From: Ziziphus jujuba
Lineage: Eukaryota; Streptophyta; Magnoliopsida; Rosales; Rhamnaceae
Direction: 5' to 3'
DNA length: 64,000 nt
Assembly: GCF_031755915.1 (NCBI RefSeq)
Contig: NC_083387.1
Coordinates: 16,699,001-16,763,000 of the forward strand
Shown: piece after piece, positions 35,382 to 48,861 of the stretch
How positions within the stretch are numbered: position 1 is the stretch's first letter
Layout of the letters: every line of letters begins with the position of its first letter
Program-made: the position numbers and the translations under genes
The notes under the pieces: generated by a model
Told to the model about the DNA's origin: nothing
Seen by the model: only the letters and a program-made list of their open reading frames with translations
The model's database searches: none

Positions 35382-38300
35382 AATTCTTTTGGCACCTACA
35401 AAATGGTTTTGGGATGGTGCTTGCATATATCTAGACAAAACACATGTGGCATGCATAATATCCGGTCTTGATGAACATACATAGAGCAAACTTCCTATCA
35501 TGCTTCTATATAGGGTCAGGTTTACCTTTGATGTGCCATCCTCCTTCTTGAATTTGTTTCCTTGGCTCATTGGTGTTGACATTGGCTTGCATTCATCAAG
35601 GTTGAACTTTTTCAAAAGATCTTTGATGTATTTCTCTTGAGATATGAAAATACCCCTAGAGCATTGCATCACTTCCACTCCAAGGAAGTAATTCATTTCA
35701 CCAAGGCTTGACATGTCAAACTCCTTTTCAAGTTCATTTTTCAAAACTTCCACATTCTTTTCATTTTCACACATGACCAACAAATCATCCACATAGAGTG
35801 AGATAACAATCATGCCTTCTTCATTCCTTGCGTATAGTGTTGGCTCATTTGGATTCCTCCTAAAGCCTTGGTAGGTCAAGTAACCATCAATCTTGCCATA
35901 CCAAGCCCTAGGTGCTTGCTTTAACCCGTAAAGTGTCTTGTGTAGATGGTAGACTTTGTCCTCATGTCCTTGAACAATGAAGCCCTCGGGTTGCTTGACA
36001 TAAACCTCCTCTTGAAGCACACCATTCAAGAAAGCCGACTTTACATCAAGGTGGTACACCTTCCATGACATTGAGGCCGAGATGGATAGGATGAGCCTTA
36101 TGGTTTCCATTCTTGCAACCGGTGTAAATGTCTCTCCATAATCTATACCCGCTTGTTGTGCATAGCCTTTTGCCACAAGCCTTGCCTTGTGCTTGCATAT
36201 TGTTCAATCCAGGTTGAACTTGGTCCTAAAGATCCACTTTACACCAATTGGTTTCTTGTTTTTAGGTTTAGAAACCAAAGACCAAGTTTTATTCTTTTCT
36301 ATCATATCCATTTCGGTTTGCATGGCCTCCATCCACTCTTTCTTTTGCATAGCTTCTTGAGCATTGGTAGGTTCACTCAAGGCAACATTGCACCTTTCAT
36401 ATATTTCGGACAATGGCCTTTCTCCTCTAACACCATCTCCAATCTCCAATTCGGCTCCAATGGTCTCAAGTGGATCATTCTCATCATCTTCATTTTCTTC
36501 ATTATCATTGTCATTAGTTTCTTCTTCTTCATCATCCAACCGAGCATTATCTTCATGGACAAGAAGCTTCTCCTTTGTCAAATCCCAAACACCATCTTCA
36601 TCAATCCTCACATCCCTTGTTACCATAAGTTTCTTGGTTTCCAAGTTGAAAACCCTAAAACCTTTGGTAACCTCACTAAAGCCGACCAAGATGCCCACAT
36701 TTGCCCTTTTGTCAAGCTTGTCTCTCATGTGTGGATGAACATGGAGAAAACAAACACTTCCAAAGATTTTTACGTTGTACAAAGATGGTTTTTCTCCATA
36801 CCATATCTCATAGGGTGTCTTGGACTCATTGGCTTTGGTGTATGCTCGATTTTGGATGTAGCTAGCCGTGTATATGGCTTCGGCTCAAAACTTCTTTGGC
36901 ATATTTTTCTCATGTATCATGCACCTTGCCATCTCCATCAAGGTCCTATTTTTCCTCTCACAAACACCATTTTGTTGTGGTGTGTATGGTGTTGTGAATT
37001 GATGCACCATTCCATTTTCTTTGCAGAAATCCTCCATAGCCAAGCTTGTATATTCTCCACCATTGTCGGTTCTCAAGCACTTCATCTTTGCATTGCTTTG
37101 GGTTTCCACCATCTTCTTGAATTCTATGAACTTCTCAAGAACTTGTGACTTGGTTGCTAGAAAATATACCCAACACATCCTTGAGTAGTCATCAATGAAG
37201 GTTAGAAAGTACTTACATCCTCCAATTGATGACAAACTCATCGGTCCACACACATCCGAATGGACTAGCTCAAGCTTCTCCTTAGCTCTCCATGAACCGG
37301 TTTTAGGGAATGAAAGCCGTGTGGATTTCCCTAGTTGGCATACATTACATAGGCTTTTCATCTCCTCAATCTTTGGCATGTCCTTCACAATGGCATTGGT
37401 GTTTTTCATGGCACCATAGCTAGAATGTCCAAGCCGTTTATGCCAAAGTTGAGAGATGGACTCCATTTTGGTTTTTAAGGCTTGTTCATTCTTAACTAGG
37501 TCCAATCTATAGCTTTTGTCCTTCAATGGCACCTTAAACAGCTCATTACCACAAGCATCATATATGATACATCCATCTTTTGCAAAATTTAAAACAAAGC
37601 CTTTTTCTACCAATTGTGCTACACTAAGCAATTTTTCACACAAACTAGGAACATATAGCACATCTTTTATAATTTTGGTACCTTCCTTGGTGTTCAAGCA
37701 CACATCTCCTTTGCCTTCTACTTTCATGAACCGGCCATCACCAATCTTCACTTTGGTTTTATAGTTTCGGTCAAGCTCCATAAAGCCATCCTTTTGGAAA
37801 CTCATGTGGTGTGAGCAACCACTATCCACAAGCCAACCGAGACCACTACTTGTGGCTTTAAGGCATGTGGCCACAAATAGGTTCTCGGCTTCTTCATTAA
37901 CCACATTGGCTTGTTGTCTCCTTTGCTTGCATACTTTGTCAATGTGGCCTTTTCCTCCACATCTTTCACAAGATGCATCCGGCCTCCAAAAACACTTGGA
38001 TGGTGGATGTCCAAGCTTCTTGCAATGAGGGCAAGGTGGATGCCCTCCTCGGTTTTGATGGCTTTGTTGTTGTTGTTGTTGATTCCATCCACTTTTGTTG
38101 TTGTTTGTGTTGTTTTTGGTTGTAAAACCGGTATGGTTGGTGTTGTTGCTCTTCCTTCCTTTATTCTTCTTTTTGTTGCCGTGGCCACCATAGAATGCAC
38201 TCTCTCTGGTCTCCTCCTTTCTAATGGCTCTCCTTTGTTCGGTCGCTTGAAGAGCATTGATGAGCTCACTCAAGGTTATTTCACTAAGATTTCTAGATTC

Positions 38301-38834
38301 TTCAAGGGAGGAAATCTTAGCTTCAAATCTTTCGGGTAAGCTCACCAATACTTTTTCTACTACCCTTTGATCGGTCAATTGCTCACCAAGGACCCGAATT
38401 TGATTTACCACTTTGAGCATCCTTTCCATGAAATCCTTGACAAGCTCATTCTCCTTCATCTTCAAGGTCTCAAACTCTCTTCTTAGGTTTAAAACTTGCA
38501 TTTGCCGAGTTCTAGTATTTCTATGGAACTCCTTTTGAAGCTTTATCCAAACCTCTCTAGCACTTGTGCATGACATTATCCTTGTAAAAATGGAATCACT
38601 CATGGAGAAGTGCAAGGCAGTGAGGGCCTTGAACCCCTTGGCAACTTCGGCCTCATGTGCATTTCTTTGTGCTTGGGTTGCATTAGCTTTCAACTCTTCC
38701 ACTACATAACCTTCTTCTATGACTTCCCATAAACCAAAGGCTTGAAGGTAGGCTTTCATTTTTATACTCCAAATGGAATAGTTTTGGCCTTCAAACTTAG
38801 GTAGTGTTGGGGTTGCAAAGGATTGTGAGGCCAT
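35376..38834 (-). pseudogene. Gag-pol of element B, two nonsense codons, RNase H lost
   Basis: One minus-strand frame runs from MASQSFATPTLPKFEGQNY (ATG at 38834; an upstream in-frame ATG at 38915 is less likely). Gag has two zinc knuckles (CPHCKKLGHPPSKC, CERCGGKGHIDKVC). Then come protease (WLVDSGCSHHM), integrase (HKRLGHSSYGAM, CNVCQLGKS, TFIDDYSRMCW, RTDNGGEYTS, QQNGVCERKNRT) and reverse transcriptase ([43 protein letters not shown], intact [10 protein letters not shown]). Only two stops interrupt it, both in frame: TGA at 36887-36885 after MPKKF, and TGA near 36204 after FNLD. Each looks like a single-base change. The frame ends at AKRIL (35376), where RNase H should begin, because the inverted primer site and LTR are joined there. 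The low decay suggests a fairly young copy. Confidence 0.9.
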
Positions 38835-39027
38835 TTGAAAAAATGGTTTTTGAAAAGTTTTGAAAAATGGACACAAGAACAAGCTCTCGGGTGGTGGTGT
38901 TTTGGTGAGTTTCAACTAGTCTTTTTGGGAGGTTTTGGTTTCGGTTGGAAGACTTTAGGTGGGGGATCCTCTCACAAATAAAATAGTCTAGGTTGAAAGC
39001 TCACAAGGTCCTAAGAAATTACACTAT

Positions 39028-39039
39028 GCTCTGATACCA
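39028..39039 (-). other. Primer-binding site at the right LTR of element B
   Basis: Minus-strand TGGTATCAGAGC directly follows the right LTR and precedes gag, the normal place for an initiator tRNA-Met primer. Confidence 0.9.
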
Positions 39040-39343
39040 TGATGGAATTTGGTGTACGTTTATGTTGTTGTACCCTAGAGCACAATCATTCAAGGTGTTA
39101 GTCAAGAATGATTGTTGTTGGCTCTCTCTATCTCAACTACTACATTTTAGTTTCTTCTTCTTCCCAAAAGCTAACAACCTTCTCAAGAACCCTAAACCTC
39201 CATTAAAACCAGAAACAAAACCTTAACAAACAAAAAAAAAAACAAAATCAAGAACCAAGAACCAACAACAATCATTCTTGACTAACACCTTGAATGATTG
39301 TGCTCTAGGGTACAACAACATAAACCTACACCAAATTCCATCA
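39040..39343 (-). repeat. Right (5') LTR of element B (304 bp, minus orientation)
   Basis: Same ends as the left LTR, and its reverse complement aligns with the left LTR. About 150 bp present in the left copy (from GAGAGAGCC to the right inverted arm) are missing, with a CCAA-type microhomology at the join. This copy retains an inverted repeat of 80 or more bases at its ends. Confidence 0.85.
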
Positions 39344-40191
39344 TATCAGACACATTACCATAATCATCATTAAAGGCAATCATTGACTTAGGTCCTGTAA
39401 TTGCCATACCAGATATTCTAGATCCATTTGATTGAGTGCCACATTGAGACACTATAGAACTAGTACCAGATTTTGCAGTAACAAGATTAGTAGAGGAAAC
39501 ATTACTCAAATCAAATGTCACAGAGGTATGTAACTGTAAAAGCTTCATTTCATAAGCAATAAGGTGATTCTGCACTTCTTCAACATTATATTGTTCTGGT
39601 TTTTATGCCCAAAATGTTAGCAATTGAATCATAATCAGACTCTAAGCCTCCAAGAATACAGGTAATCAAGTCAGTTTCAGAAACATCATCGCCTGCTGCT
39701 ATAAGATTATTGACTAAATTTTTCATTTTGAGAATGAAAGCATCCATACTGAGATTTCCTTTCCTAGTGTTTTGCACAAGTTTTTGATAATGAAGTACCT
39801 GATTGTGTGACTTTGCAGCATATCTATTCTCAATAGCATTCCACAGACTAAATGTAGAATCTTTGCCAATAAAATGCCCAGAGATTTCAGATAAGATTGT
39901 AATTTTCAACCAGCCAAGTAAAAATTGATCTTGAATATACTAGTTCTCCTTCTGTTGACAGAAATCTGCTGCTCTTGACTCATCCAAATCACCATTAATG
40001 ACTGACCTTGAGCTATGTGGCTCATTGTGACTTGCTTCTTCAAAATTCGGAAACTCAATGAACTTGATGAATTTGTAACCCTTGAGGATCGGCAAGATCT
40101 GAGTTCGCCAAACAAAAAAGTTGTTGTCGTCGAGCTTCAGCAGATTGGTTGGAAATGGCGATACCATAAGGATTTGACTTGTCCCAGCCAT
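39344..40191 (-). pseudogene. Gag N-terminal part of element A
   Basis: Starts at MAGTSQILMVSPFPTNLLKL (ATG at 40191, just after the primer site) and continues KLDDNNFFVWRTQILPILKG. An in-frame TAG follows QQKEN at 39940-39942. After it come LSMDAFILKMKNLVNNLIAA, a frame break near 39590, and NHLIAYEMKLLQLHTSVTF. It stops where element B is inserted, and the remainder of the sentence is at 34920-34850. The stretch 39349-40012 is repeated in reverse orientation at 32114-32775. Confidence 0.85.
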
Positions 40192-40198
40192 TATACTT

Positions 40199-40211
40199 GG
40201 CTCTGATACCA
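40199..40211 (-). other. Primer-binding site of element A
   Basis: Minus-strand TGGTATCAGAGCC immediately after the 5' LTR: a standard initiator tRNA-Met primer site. Confidence 0.9.
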
Positions 40212-40469
40212 TGACAGAACTGCTTGATAGTCGAGGAAATGCAAGAAAATGACTAGAAAATGCAGAGAAAACAGAGAGAAGAAGAAGGAAGAAAAATAAA
40301 GAAAAAAAATGATTTTCTGTATTAAAATTTCTGCTTACACTAGAAGCTAGTACAAGACATATATTTATAGCACTTAATCACCACACATGCCTATTCTGAA
40401 AAATTGTAGTTATAGCAAGACTATTCATGTGACTAAGTTAATAGCTGTAACTAACAAAACTAAGCATGT

Positions 40470-40511
<42 letters not shown>

Positions 40512-40550
40512 TTCATAAGCTGATGTGGAGGGTCAAACAACACTTCAACA
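40212..40550 (-). repeat. 5' LTR of element A
   Basis: 339 bp, TG..CA on the minus strand, matching 30235-30569 in the same orientation. It is followed outside by the TATAG target duplication and includes a ~36-base homopolymer T/A tract at about 40473-40508. Confidence 0.9.
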
Positions 40551-40555
40551 TATAG

Positions 40556-41854
40556 AGAGAGGAAGAGTAATGATGTAGTCCGCTATCTAATGTTATGGTA
40601 CCAGATGATGATTTGGTACAACTTAGCGGTTTTTATTTTTATTTTTTGGCACTAATTTACATGTGTGTGAACCTTTACCCTTTTGCTTTTTTATCCTAGT
40701 TTATTTATTTATTTATTTTTATCTCACGTTAAACGGAGCCTCCTCCACCGGTTTGTTAAAACTAAAATCTTACTCCACCGCTGGCCAAATCCCCTCAGCA
40801 GCAATGTAGGTTGAATAAAAACCAACACAAACTGGCCAAATCATGCTCATGTACACATGTAGCAATGGCTTCCATAAACTCCTTTGTCCCATATTTTGCA
40901 ATGGTCCCAAGATTCTTGACTTACATTTACCAAATTATAATTTCTATTTTAAAAATACCATGGCACATATAAACAACTAGAGTTTACCAGTTTCATCATA
41001 TAGATAACAATACCACCATCATCAACAATGGAGAGTATTATCAGTAATATTGGTATATAAAGAGTTAAGCTAGTAATATCAATTTCTTTATTATTTAATA
41101 TATCTAGAAGAACAAATAAGTAATTGCAACAATGTGAGACTGAGAATTGAAAGTGGAAGTGGGTATAGTGTCTAATCAGAATACGAAACGTAGACAGGAG
41201 AAAAGGGTGGGGTCTGGTTTTGAATTCTCCTGAATAGCAATTTGGATCATAATGAACTTGCCTGCCTTATGCAAAGCAGCAAAACAAATATATAAAAATC
41301 GAATAACGGTTTGAGTTTTTAATTTTTTAATTTTTTTATCCGACATGGAGGATCAATGGAATATGAAGAATGAACAAAGCGTGTGAGATAATAAAAAAAA
41401 GAAAAAAAAAAGAAAAAAAAAAGACTATAAAGTAGTTAAGTCGATCCAAAATCCTGAAATAGTATATTGAAGATGCATTGTTGATGACGAACAATAGAAA
41501 GGACGTTTGCAGTAGGAAGGATGCCGACGATGAGAGAAACCACAGATGGTGCAAGATTTTTATTTTGGATAAACCGTGGAGGAGGCTGATTTAAGGTGAG
41601 GTAAAAGAAAATAATAATATAGAGTTTTTTTATGTGAATTAGACAAAAATTAAAAACCGTTCTACCTATGTCATCATTTAGTACTATTATATAGATTAGG
41701 TAGTCCATTAGATTATTATATATTTAATTGGTTGATATAATTCATAGAATTTTTATATAAATCAATTAAATAAAATTTTTTATATATTATTTTAAAAGTT
41801 ATTCAGTTGGGGTCAGAATAAAAAATGTAAATATGCTATTAATTCTATAATTAG

Positions 41855-41893
<39 letters not shown>

Positions 41894-43118
41894 AAAAATA
41901 TTATTCATTATTTTCGTTATTATATAGATTCTAATAGGTAATTTATTTACCCAATAACAACTTCTAATTTTGTAATTTTTATCAATTGGGAAATAATAAT
42001 TTACCAAATACATTTCAAATTAACAGAAAAACTAATTGATAAAAGGTTTTCTGAATTGTTCATTGCTAGAGGTTAGTAGTGGATGTCGTTCATCTCATCT
42101 TTGGGAAACTCTTTGTTGAGGCCGTGAGATTCTATTAAGAGGATGTGTTTGAACGGTGGGGAATGGTAATTCTATCAAGATTTAAGGATATAGTTGGATT
42201 AAGATATATAGTTCTTTATGTGTTCATTCATCTCATACATTAGATGCAACTGCGTGACTTTCAGAGCTTATAACTGCTTCTAGGAGGCGGGATGATAACC
42301 TAGTTCGAGTATTTTGTTTCTGATGAGGAGAAAAATTAATTGTTGCTTCAAAAAAGGTTTTGGTGATGATTTTTTAATAATTTACAAAAATTCCAAAAAA
42401 AGGAAAAAAAAGAAAAAAAGAAAAGCTAATTGTTGTTTCAAAAAAGCTTTCGATGATTATTTCATAATTTACAGGAATCCCAAGCTAAGCCCTAGTATTT
42501 TATTTATCTATTGGCAATTGTGTGATCTTATTTAAGATGTAGCATACCTGCAATACTTTCAAAAAAAAAAAAAAAAGAGCAGCACACCTGCAACCTCTAA
42601 GAAACCATATATTTTCTAAACAATGACTATAATAAAAAAATTAAACAAAAAATAAAAATGGCTTTATTCCCCTTGTATCAATTGGATTATAATTAAGAGG
42701 GTTGATAAAACAATTAGGGCTAGTTCAAACCTAATAATAAACTATTGGGTTCATCAACAAACACACACACACATATAGATAAATTTTACAGCAGACGTTT
42801 ATATTTTTTTTTTATCTTGCATTTTATTTTTATTTATTTCAACATTTAAAATCATGATAAAAGATAACTTCATGGTAATATGAAACAAAAATAAAATTTT
42901 TTAGCCAAAGTTAAATTTATGTTCGCTCGTACACATCTAGAAATATAAATATAATTATAGTTAATATATCATTTGTGATTTCAATTCTTATTTGAAATTC
43001 AAATTATATACAGAAAATTATTAATAGACATCTTGGTATAATAATAAGAGGTTATACATATTTTTAAGAAAGGAAAAAAAAAAAAAGGAAAAAAAAAATT
43101 CAGTCCAAAGCATCGAGT
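40556..43118. other. Intergenic, no gene seen
   Basis: AT-rich, with a TA microsatellite (41864-41888) and A-runs. A short near-repeat pair lies near 42337 and 42427 (AATTGTTGYTTCAAAAAAG). It forms the 3' flank of the WRKY gene. Confidence 0.5.
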
Positions 43119-43124
43119 TTTATT
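43119..43124 (-). terminator. Candidate poly(A) signal of the WRKY gene
   Basis: AATAAA on the minus strand, about 170 bases after the WRKY stop codon. Position and sequence are suitable; no cleavage evidence is available. Confidence 0.35.
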
Positions 43125-43292
43125 AAGCATATATATGAAAATTTTTTGGAGTACATGATTAATTGATTTAATTCTACGTAAATGTAACCTTTGTATAGCC
43201 TTTTCCCTCTCAAAGAAACCAATTTCGGTCTTTAGATTCTTTCAAGGTATTGGGTGAACGGGCTTACCATTTGATGAGAGAGAATCAAGGAC

Positions 43293-45347
<2,055 letters not shown>

Positions 45348-45429
45348 TGAAGAAGACAAAGTTTTCAGAATATTAATTTCCTTTTTTCACTTCTCTCTCT
45401 TCCCTATTATGCTGCTTTTGAGGCACCAA

Positions 45430-45435
45430 AGTCAA
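45430..45435 (-). promoter_or_regulatory. W-box upstream of the WRKY gene
   Basis: TTGACT on the gene's strand, about 85 bases before the start codon. It fits self- or cross-regulation by WRKY factors, which is common in the family; this is inference from motif and position. Confidence 0.45.
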
Positions 45436-45490
45436 TTCTCTCGTCTCTCAATAGACGTATAATTAGATACACAAGGACGCATCTAAAGCT

Positions 45491-45496
45491 TTGACT
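45491..45496 (+). promoter_or_regulatory. Second W-box upstream of the WRKY gene
   Basis: TTGACT on the plus strand, about 145 bases before the start codon and in opposite orientation to the nearer W-box. Confidence 0.45.
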
Positions 45497-45499
45497 TTA

Positions 45500-46200
45500 A
45501 TTAATTAAGATCAATTTAATTATTATAAACTACAAGAATCCCATCATAGAATTTAATAAACACCAGTAACTTTGGGCACCCCCCGGCCATATATTATTTA
45601 TTATATTATATATATTTTTTGATATTATGTATAATTTATTATTAATTAGTGAAACTTGTCTTGCCCCGTTGAAAGTCTTCTGTATTTATAAAAAATACCA
45701 ATGGTTTATTATTTTGCTTATTTTTGTCAGTTGTTTGATTGGGGAAAGCGGTAGAAATATGTGAAGGGTTTCTAAATGGCTAGCTATTTAAAATTTATAA
45801 ACAACAATTAGCTGTTTTTTATATGTTAAATTTTAGAATTGTAGTTTAGCATGTGAATTTGTTAAAAAAAGAATAAATCAGATTCAAATATACGCAAATG
45901 TAAATAGGATTCAATATAAAATCGCATAAATTCAACAGTTTTGCTTGGTATTTATGCTGTCCAGCTTTTTATAACTTTACTTGTTATTGGTACAGAATTG
46001 CTTTCCCTCACACGAAACTGAAGGGAATTACGCAAAAGCACCGACGCTCAATGAAGGAATAATAATAATAATAATTATATGATATGAACAAAAATATAGC
46101 CTTAGCAGCCGTTAGCCTGCTTCAAGCAGCCAGCCTAACACGTTTAATATGGAACGCCGTCCTGGTCCATGCATAATGCATACAGTAATTGTTAGGTAAT
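45500..46200. other. Distal upstream region of the WRKY gene
   Basis: AT-rich with a short AAT microsatellite (about 46058-46075). No gene is visible. Confidence 0.5.
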
Positions 46201-46442
46201 TATAATTAAGAATATACCTAATTTATTATTCCTTAGGGAAGGGAAATTTACTAGAAATTAATTTGCCCAGTTGTGATACATTATAATTAAGAATATACCT
46301 AATTTATTATTTCTTAGGGAAGGGAAATTTACTAGAAATTAATTTGCCCATTTGTGATACATTATAATTTAGAATATACCTAATTTATTATTTCTTAGTG
46401 AAGAGAAATTTACTAGAAATTAATTTGCCCATTTGTGATACA
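46201..46442. repeat. Three-copy 81-bp tandem repeat
   Basis: Copies start at 46201, 46282 and 46363 with TATAATTWAGAATATACC and end TTTGCCCAKTTGTGATACA-like. They are nearly identical, with a handful of substitutions, mostly in the third copy. Confidence 0.9.
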
Positions 46443-46444
46443 GG

Positions 46445-46880
46445 ATTTGTTTGGATTAAACTCGACTATTTTAACTCCAATAATCATAACATACAACAAA
46501 AACATACTTTTTAGCACATAGGTCCAATTTACATCTCTGACTATAAAGGATGTGAACATACATAGTATGAATAAAAACTCGTTGTTTAAGATTTGGTAGG
46601 TGGGAAATGGAATGTAAAAATGCATTTTCTACAGTGGAGATGTTTATACCAAAAAGAGATGCATGAATAACTTCTAGAATTTGGCGATTCTTTTGAAAAT
46701 TCATTCTGTTGCAGTGTATAGGTGTAAGAGGCTTGGTGGCATGTTCTATGATGGTTCAAGTATTTGCCCCAGGGATGCATCTACAAATTCCTTGCCATTG
46801 TCAGATTGATAAATCCGAATATGCTTTCGGCATTGAGTAGCAACTAGACTATGAAATTCTTGAAATGTTCCATATACTGT
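46445..46880 (-). pseudogene. Copia integrase relic
   Basis: The minus strand reads FQEFHSLVATQCRKHIRIYQ, then SDNGKEFVDASLGQILE: a copia integrase core including the second catalytic Asp. After frame breaks come HASLFGINIST and LPNLKQRVFIHTMYVHILYS, resembling the integrase C-terminal part before RT. No LTR is recognised around it. It is unrelated in position to elements A-C and is decayed. Confidence 0.7.
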
Positions 46881-46899
46881 ACTCTTGTTTTAAAGAAAA

Positions 46900-48856
46900 G
46901 ATATCCAAGTCATACGAGTAATATTCATCATAAAAGTAACAAAATATTGAATGCTCTAACACTATGTTAAAAATTATTTTAAATACTAATTTCCCTGATA
47001 TAGCTTTATAGAAAATAAAGAAACAAAATATTTCTATAATTAGAATCAAATTATTCCTAAAATCACTATATAATCAACTAATAGTATTCCAAGGATCAAT
47101 TAAAATAAATTATTTACACCTGATATACAGCTCATACTGACAGGTAGTCATTTGGTTGTATCTTTAAAATCAATATTTTACAGATATTCTATAACCATAA
47201 GAAATGAAGAAATTTTTTTTTTTTTTTAAAGGATGGAGAATAAATTGAAATATAGTTGAGGGTAAAGAAAGAAGAATAAAAAAGAATCCAAAATGAAGGA
47301 TAAAAAAGAAAAATTACATGAAGAAGAAGTAAAAATGTAGGTGAGGTGTCAAGAAACAGAAAAAAATAAGAAGACAATTAGAGAAGAATAATACTAAACT
47401 TAGGTTACAAGGTGAAGACCAAAATAAAAAAAATAAAAAATAAAATATTTGCTTGCGAGGAGGATAAAAGGCCCACTAGATTTTAATATCTACTAGATAG
47501 CACACACCAAACATGGGATAAATATATAATTGTCCAATACTATTATATTATTTATTCCGAACTAATTTGTCAAATATCTTGATTTATGTAACATTTCCTT
47601 TTGGATATTGATATTATTACATTCCAAACTACTTACATTTTCCTCCCAAAATTATAAAAGTCAAAATAGTAAATAGAACCAACACATGTTATACATGCTA
47701 GACTTAGACAGTTGATTCCCAGGAGAGGCAACTCAATAGGAGCTGCTATCGAATCCGAAATTGGCTTTGCTGCTTGAAAGCTTGACTATTTCTTTCCCTT
47801 ACATTAGGAAATTAGGGCTTGATTTCTTCCAAAAAGAATTGCCTAGAGAATTTTTAAGAGAGGAACAGAGAAATTCTGAAAGGAAAGGGAATTTCCAAGT
47901 CTTTGGTATGTTACAAAGATCAGAATTCCTTCACGTAGTCAAAATCATTACAATCATGATTAGTGGGGATGTGCTCCAGCCTGATAAAGAGTAAGATAGT
48001 GAATGCTGTTGGCATAAAAATCCTTCAAATTAGGATGCTAAAATATAAAGAATGAGCCACGTTCATGGCATTCATAACACAAGCTTGTTCAAGAGCCTTC
48101 CTTTTCCTACATGTGAAAAATTTAATGAAGCAAAGCTGGGCATGCATTTGAACTCAATCATCAATTTGCAGCAAACTCATCATAGAAGGAATGCACCCAA
48201 ATTCTATAATCACCTTTGATTGCTCAGAATTAAAATTTTTTCATGCAAACAACCTTCTCCAACACAATAGTAGCCTCTTTTGTTACATCAACATCTTATC
48301 ACTCAAGTGCGAAACCAAAGGATCAATTATAATTCTTATGACCCTTGAAAGATGTAAGATAAGAAGGGCTAAAATTTGTACACAATACACTAAAATGGAT
48401 TGTAATGACCAAGACTACCAGGATAAGTATAGATGGGTGCGAGGCACTGGTAGGTTACCTTATTGTCAAGGCTAATTGGTGATCGATCCCACATCACTCG
48501 AGTGTGAAACAATAATGATTGAAATGTAAAGCAGTCACTTTCTTGATAATCGAAACAAAACCCCATATATTGTATGGAATAATATCGATAAATGGGAACA
48601 ATAGCTATAGAACGAGAGTGGCAATTCATTACACTAATAATTTGGGTTTCCTTGACAAGAAAAAGTTGAGCCAAGCACAATTGCTTTAATGGTAGGAATT
48701 AGAAATGTTGGATTAGTCTCCTCTTGAACAATCCTCATAAGCCATCCATAACTACCTTCATAGCCAGAGCAATACTCTTAAACGTTGTTCATTTAAGGTT
48801 AGGATTGGATTCAGCTACAACAGGTATCTCCATAACTATCATTAAACAATTATGCT
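46900..48856. other. Intergenic, probable old repeat remnants
   Basis: No intact gene. TGTAATGACCAAGACTACC near 48400 resembles the start of some plant LTRs, but no partner or internal domain supports this. Confidence 0.4.
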
Positions 48857-48861
48857 ACAAT

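Larger units (their letters stand above)
34921..39343 (-). mobile_element. Ty1/copia element B, nested, with INVERTED LTRs
   Basis: It is inserted in the gag of element A. The 5-bp flanks are TACCA (34916-34920) and TATCA (39344-39348), a target duplication with one later change. The left LTR (34921-35370) matches the reverse complement of the right LTR (39040-39343), so the LTRs face each other instead of being direct repeats. A primer-binding sequence follows each LTR inward (35371-35381 on +, 39039-39028 on -). Gag-pol runs on the minus strand from the right LTR and stops at the start of the RNase H region, where it joins the left primer sequence. No polypurine tract remains. The element could not have replicated in this form. 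Confidence 0.85.
30235..40550 (-). mobile_element. Ty1/copia element A, internally rearranged, carrying nested element B
   Basis: The outer ends are orthodox. The two flanking LTRs (40212-40550 and 30235-30569) have the same orientation and end TG..CA. TATAG flanks both sides (30230-30234 and 40551-40555). A primer site and polypurine tract sit where expected for a minus-strand element. The interior is a mosaic. From the 5' end (right) it runs: gag (-) 40191-39344; element B; gag fragment (-) 34920-34850; then in OPPOSITE orientation a partial LTR 34628-34849 and gag-PR-IN 32112-34627; then two short gag fragments (-) around 32112-32054; then RT-RNase H (-) 32053-30665; then the 3' LTR. The C-terminal integrase region is missing. 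Because the target duplication is intact, most of the rearrangement probably predates or accompanied integration. Confidence 0.85.

Noticed and set aside
36153..37148. 331-codon plus-strand frame
   Set aside because: It is the antisense shadow of the integrase/RT part of element B, which has clear motifs on the minus strand.
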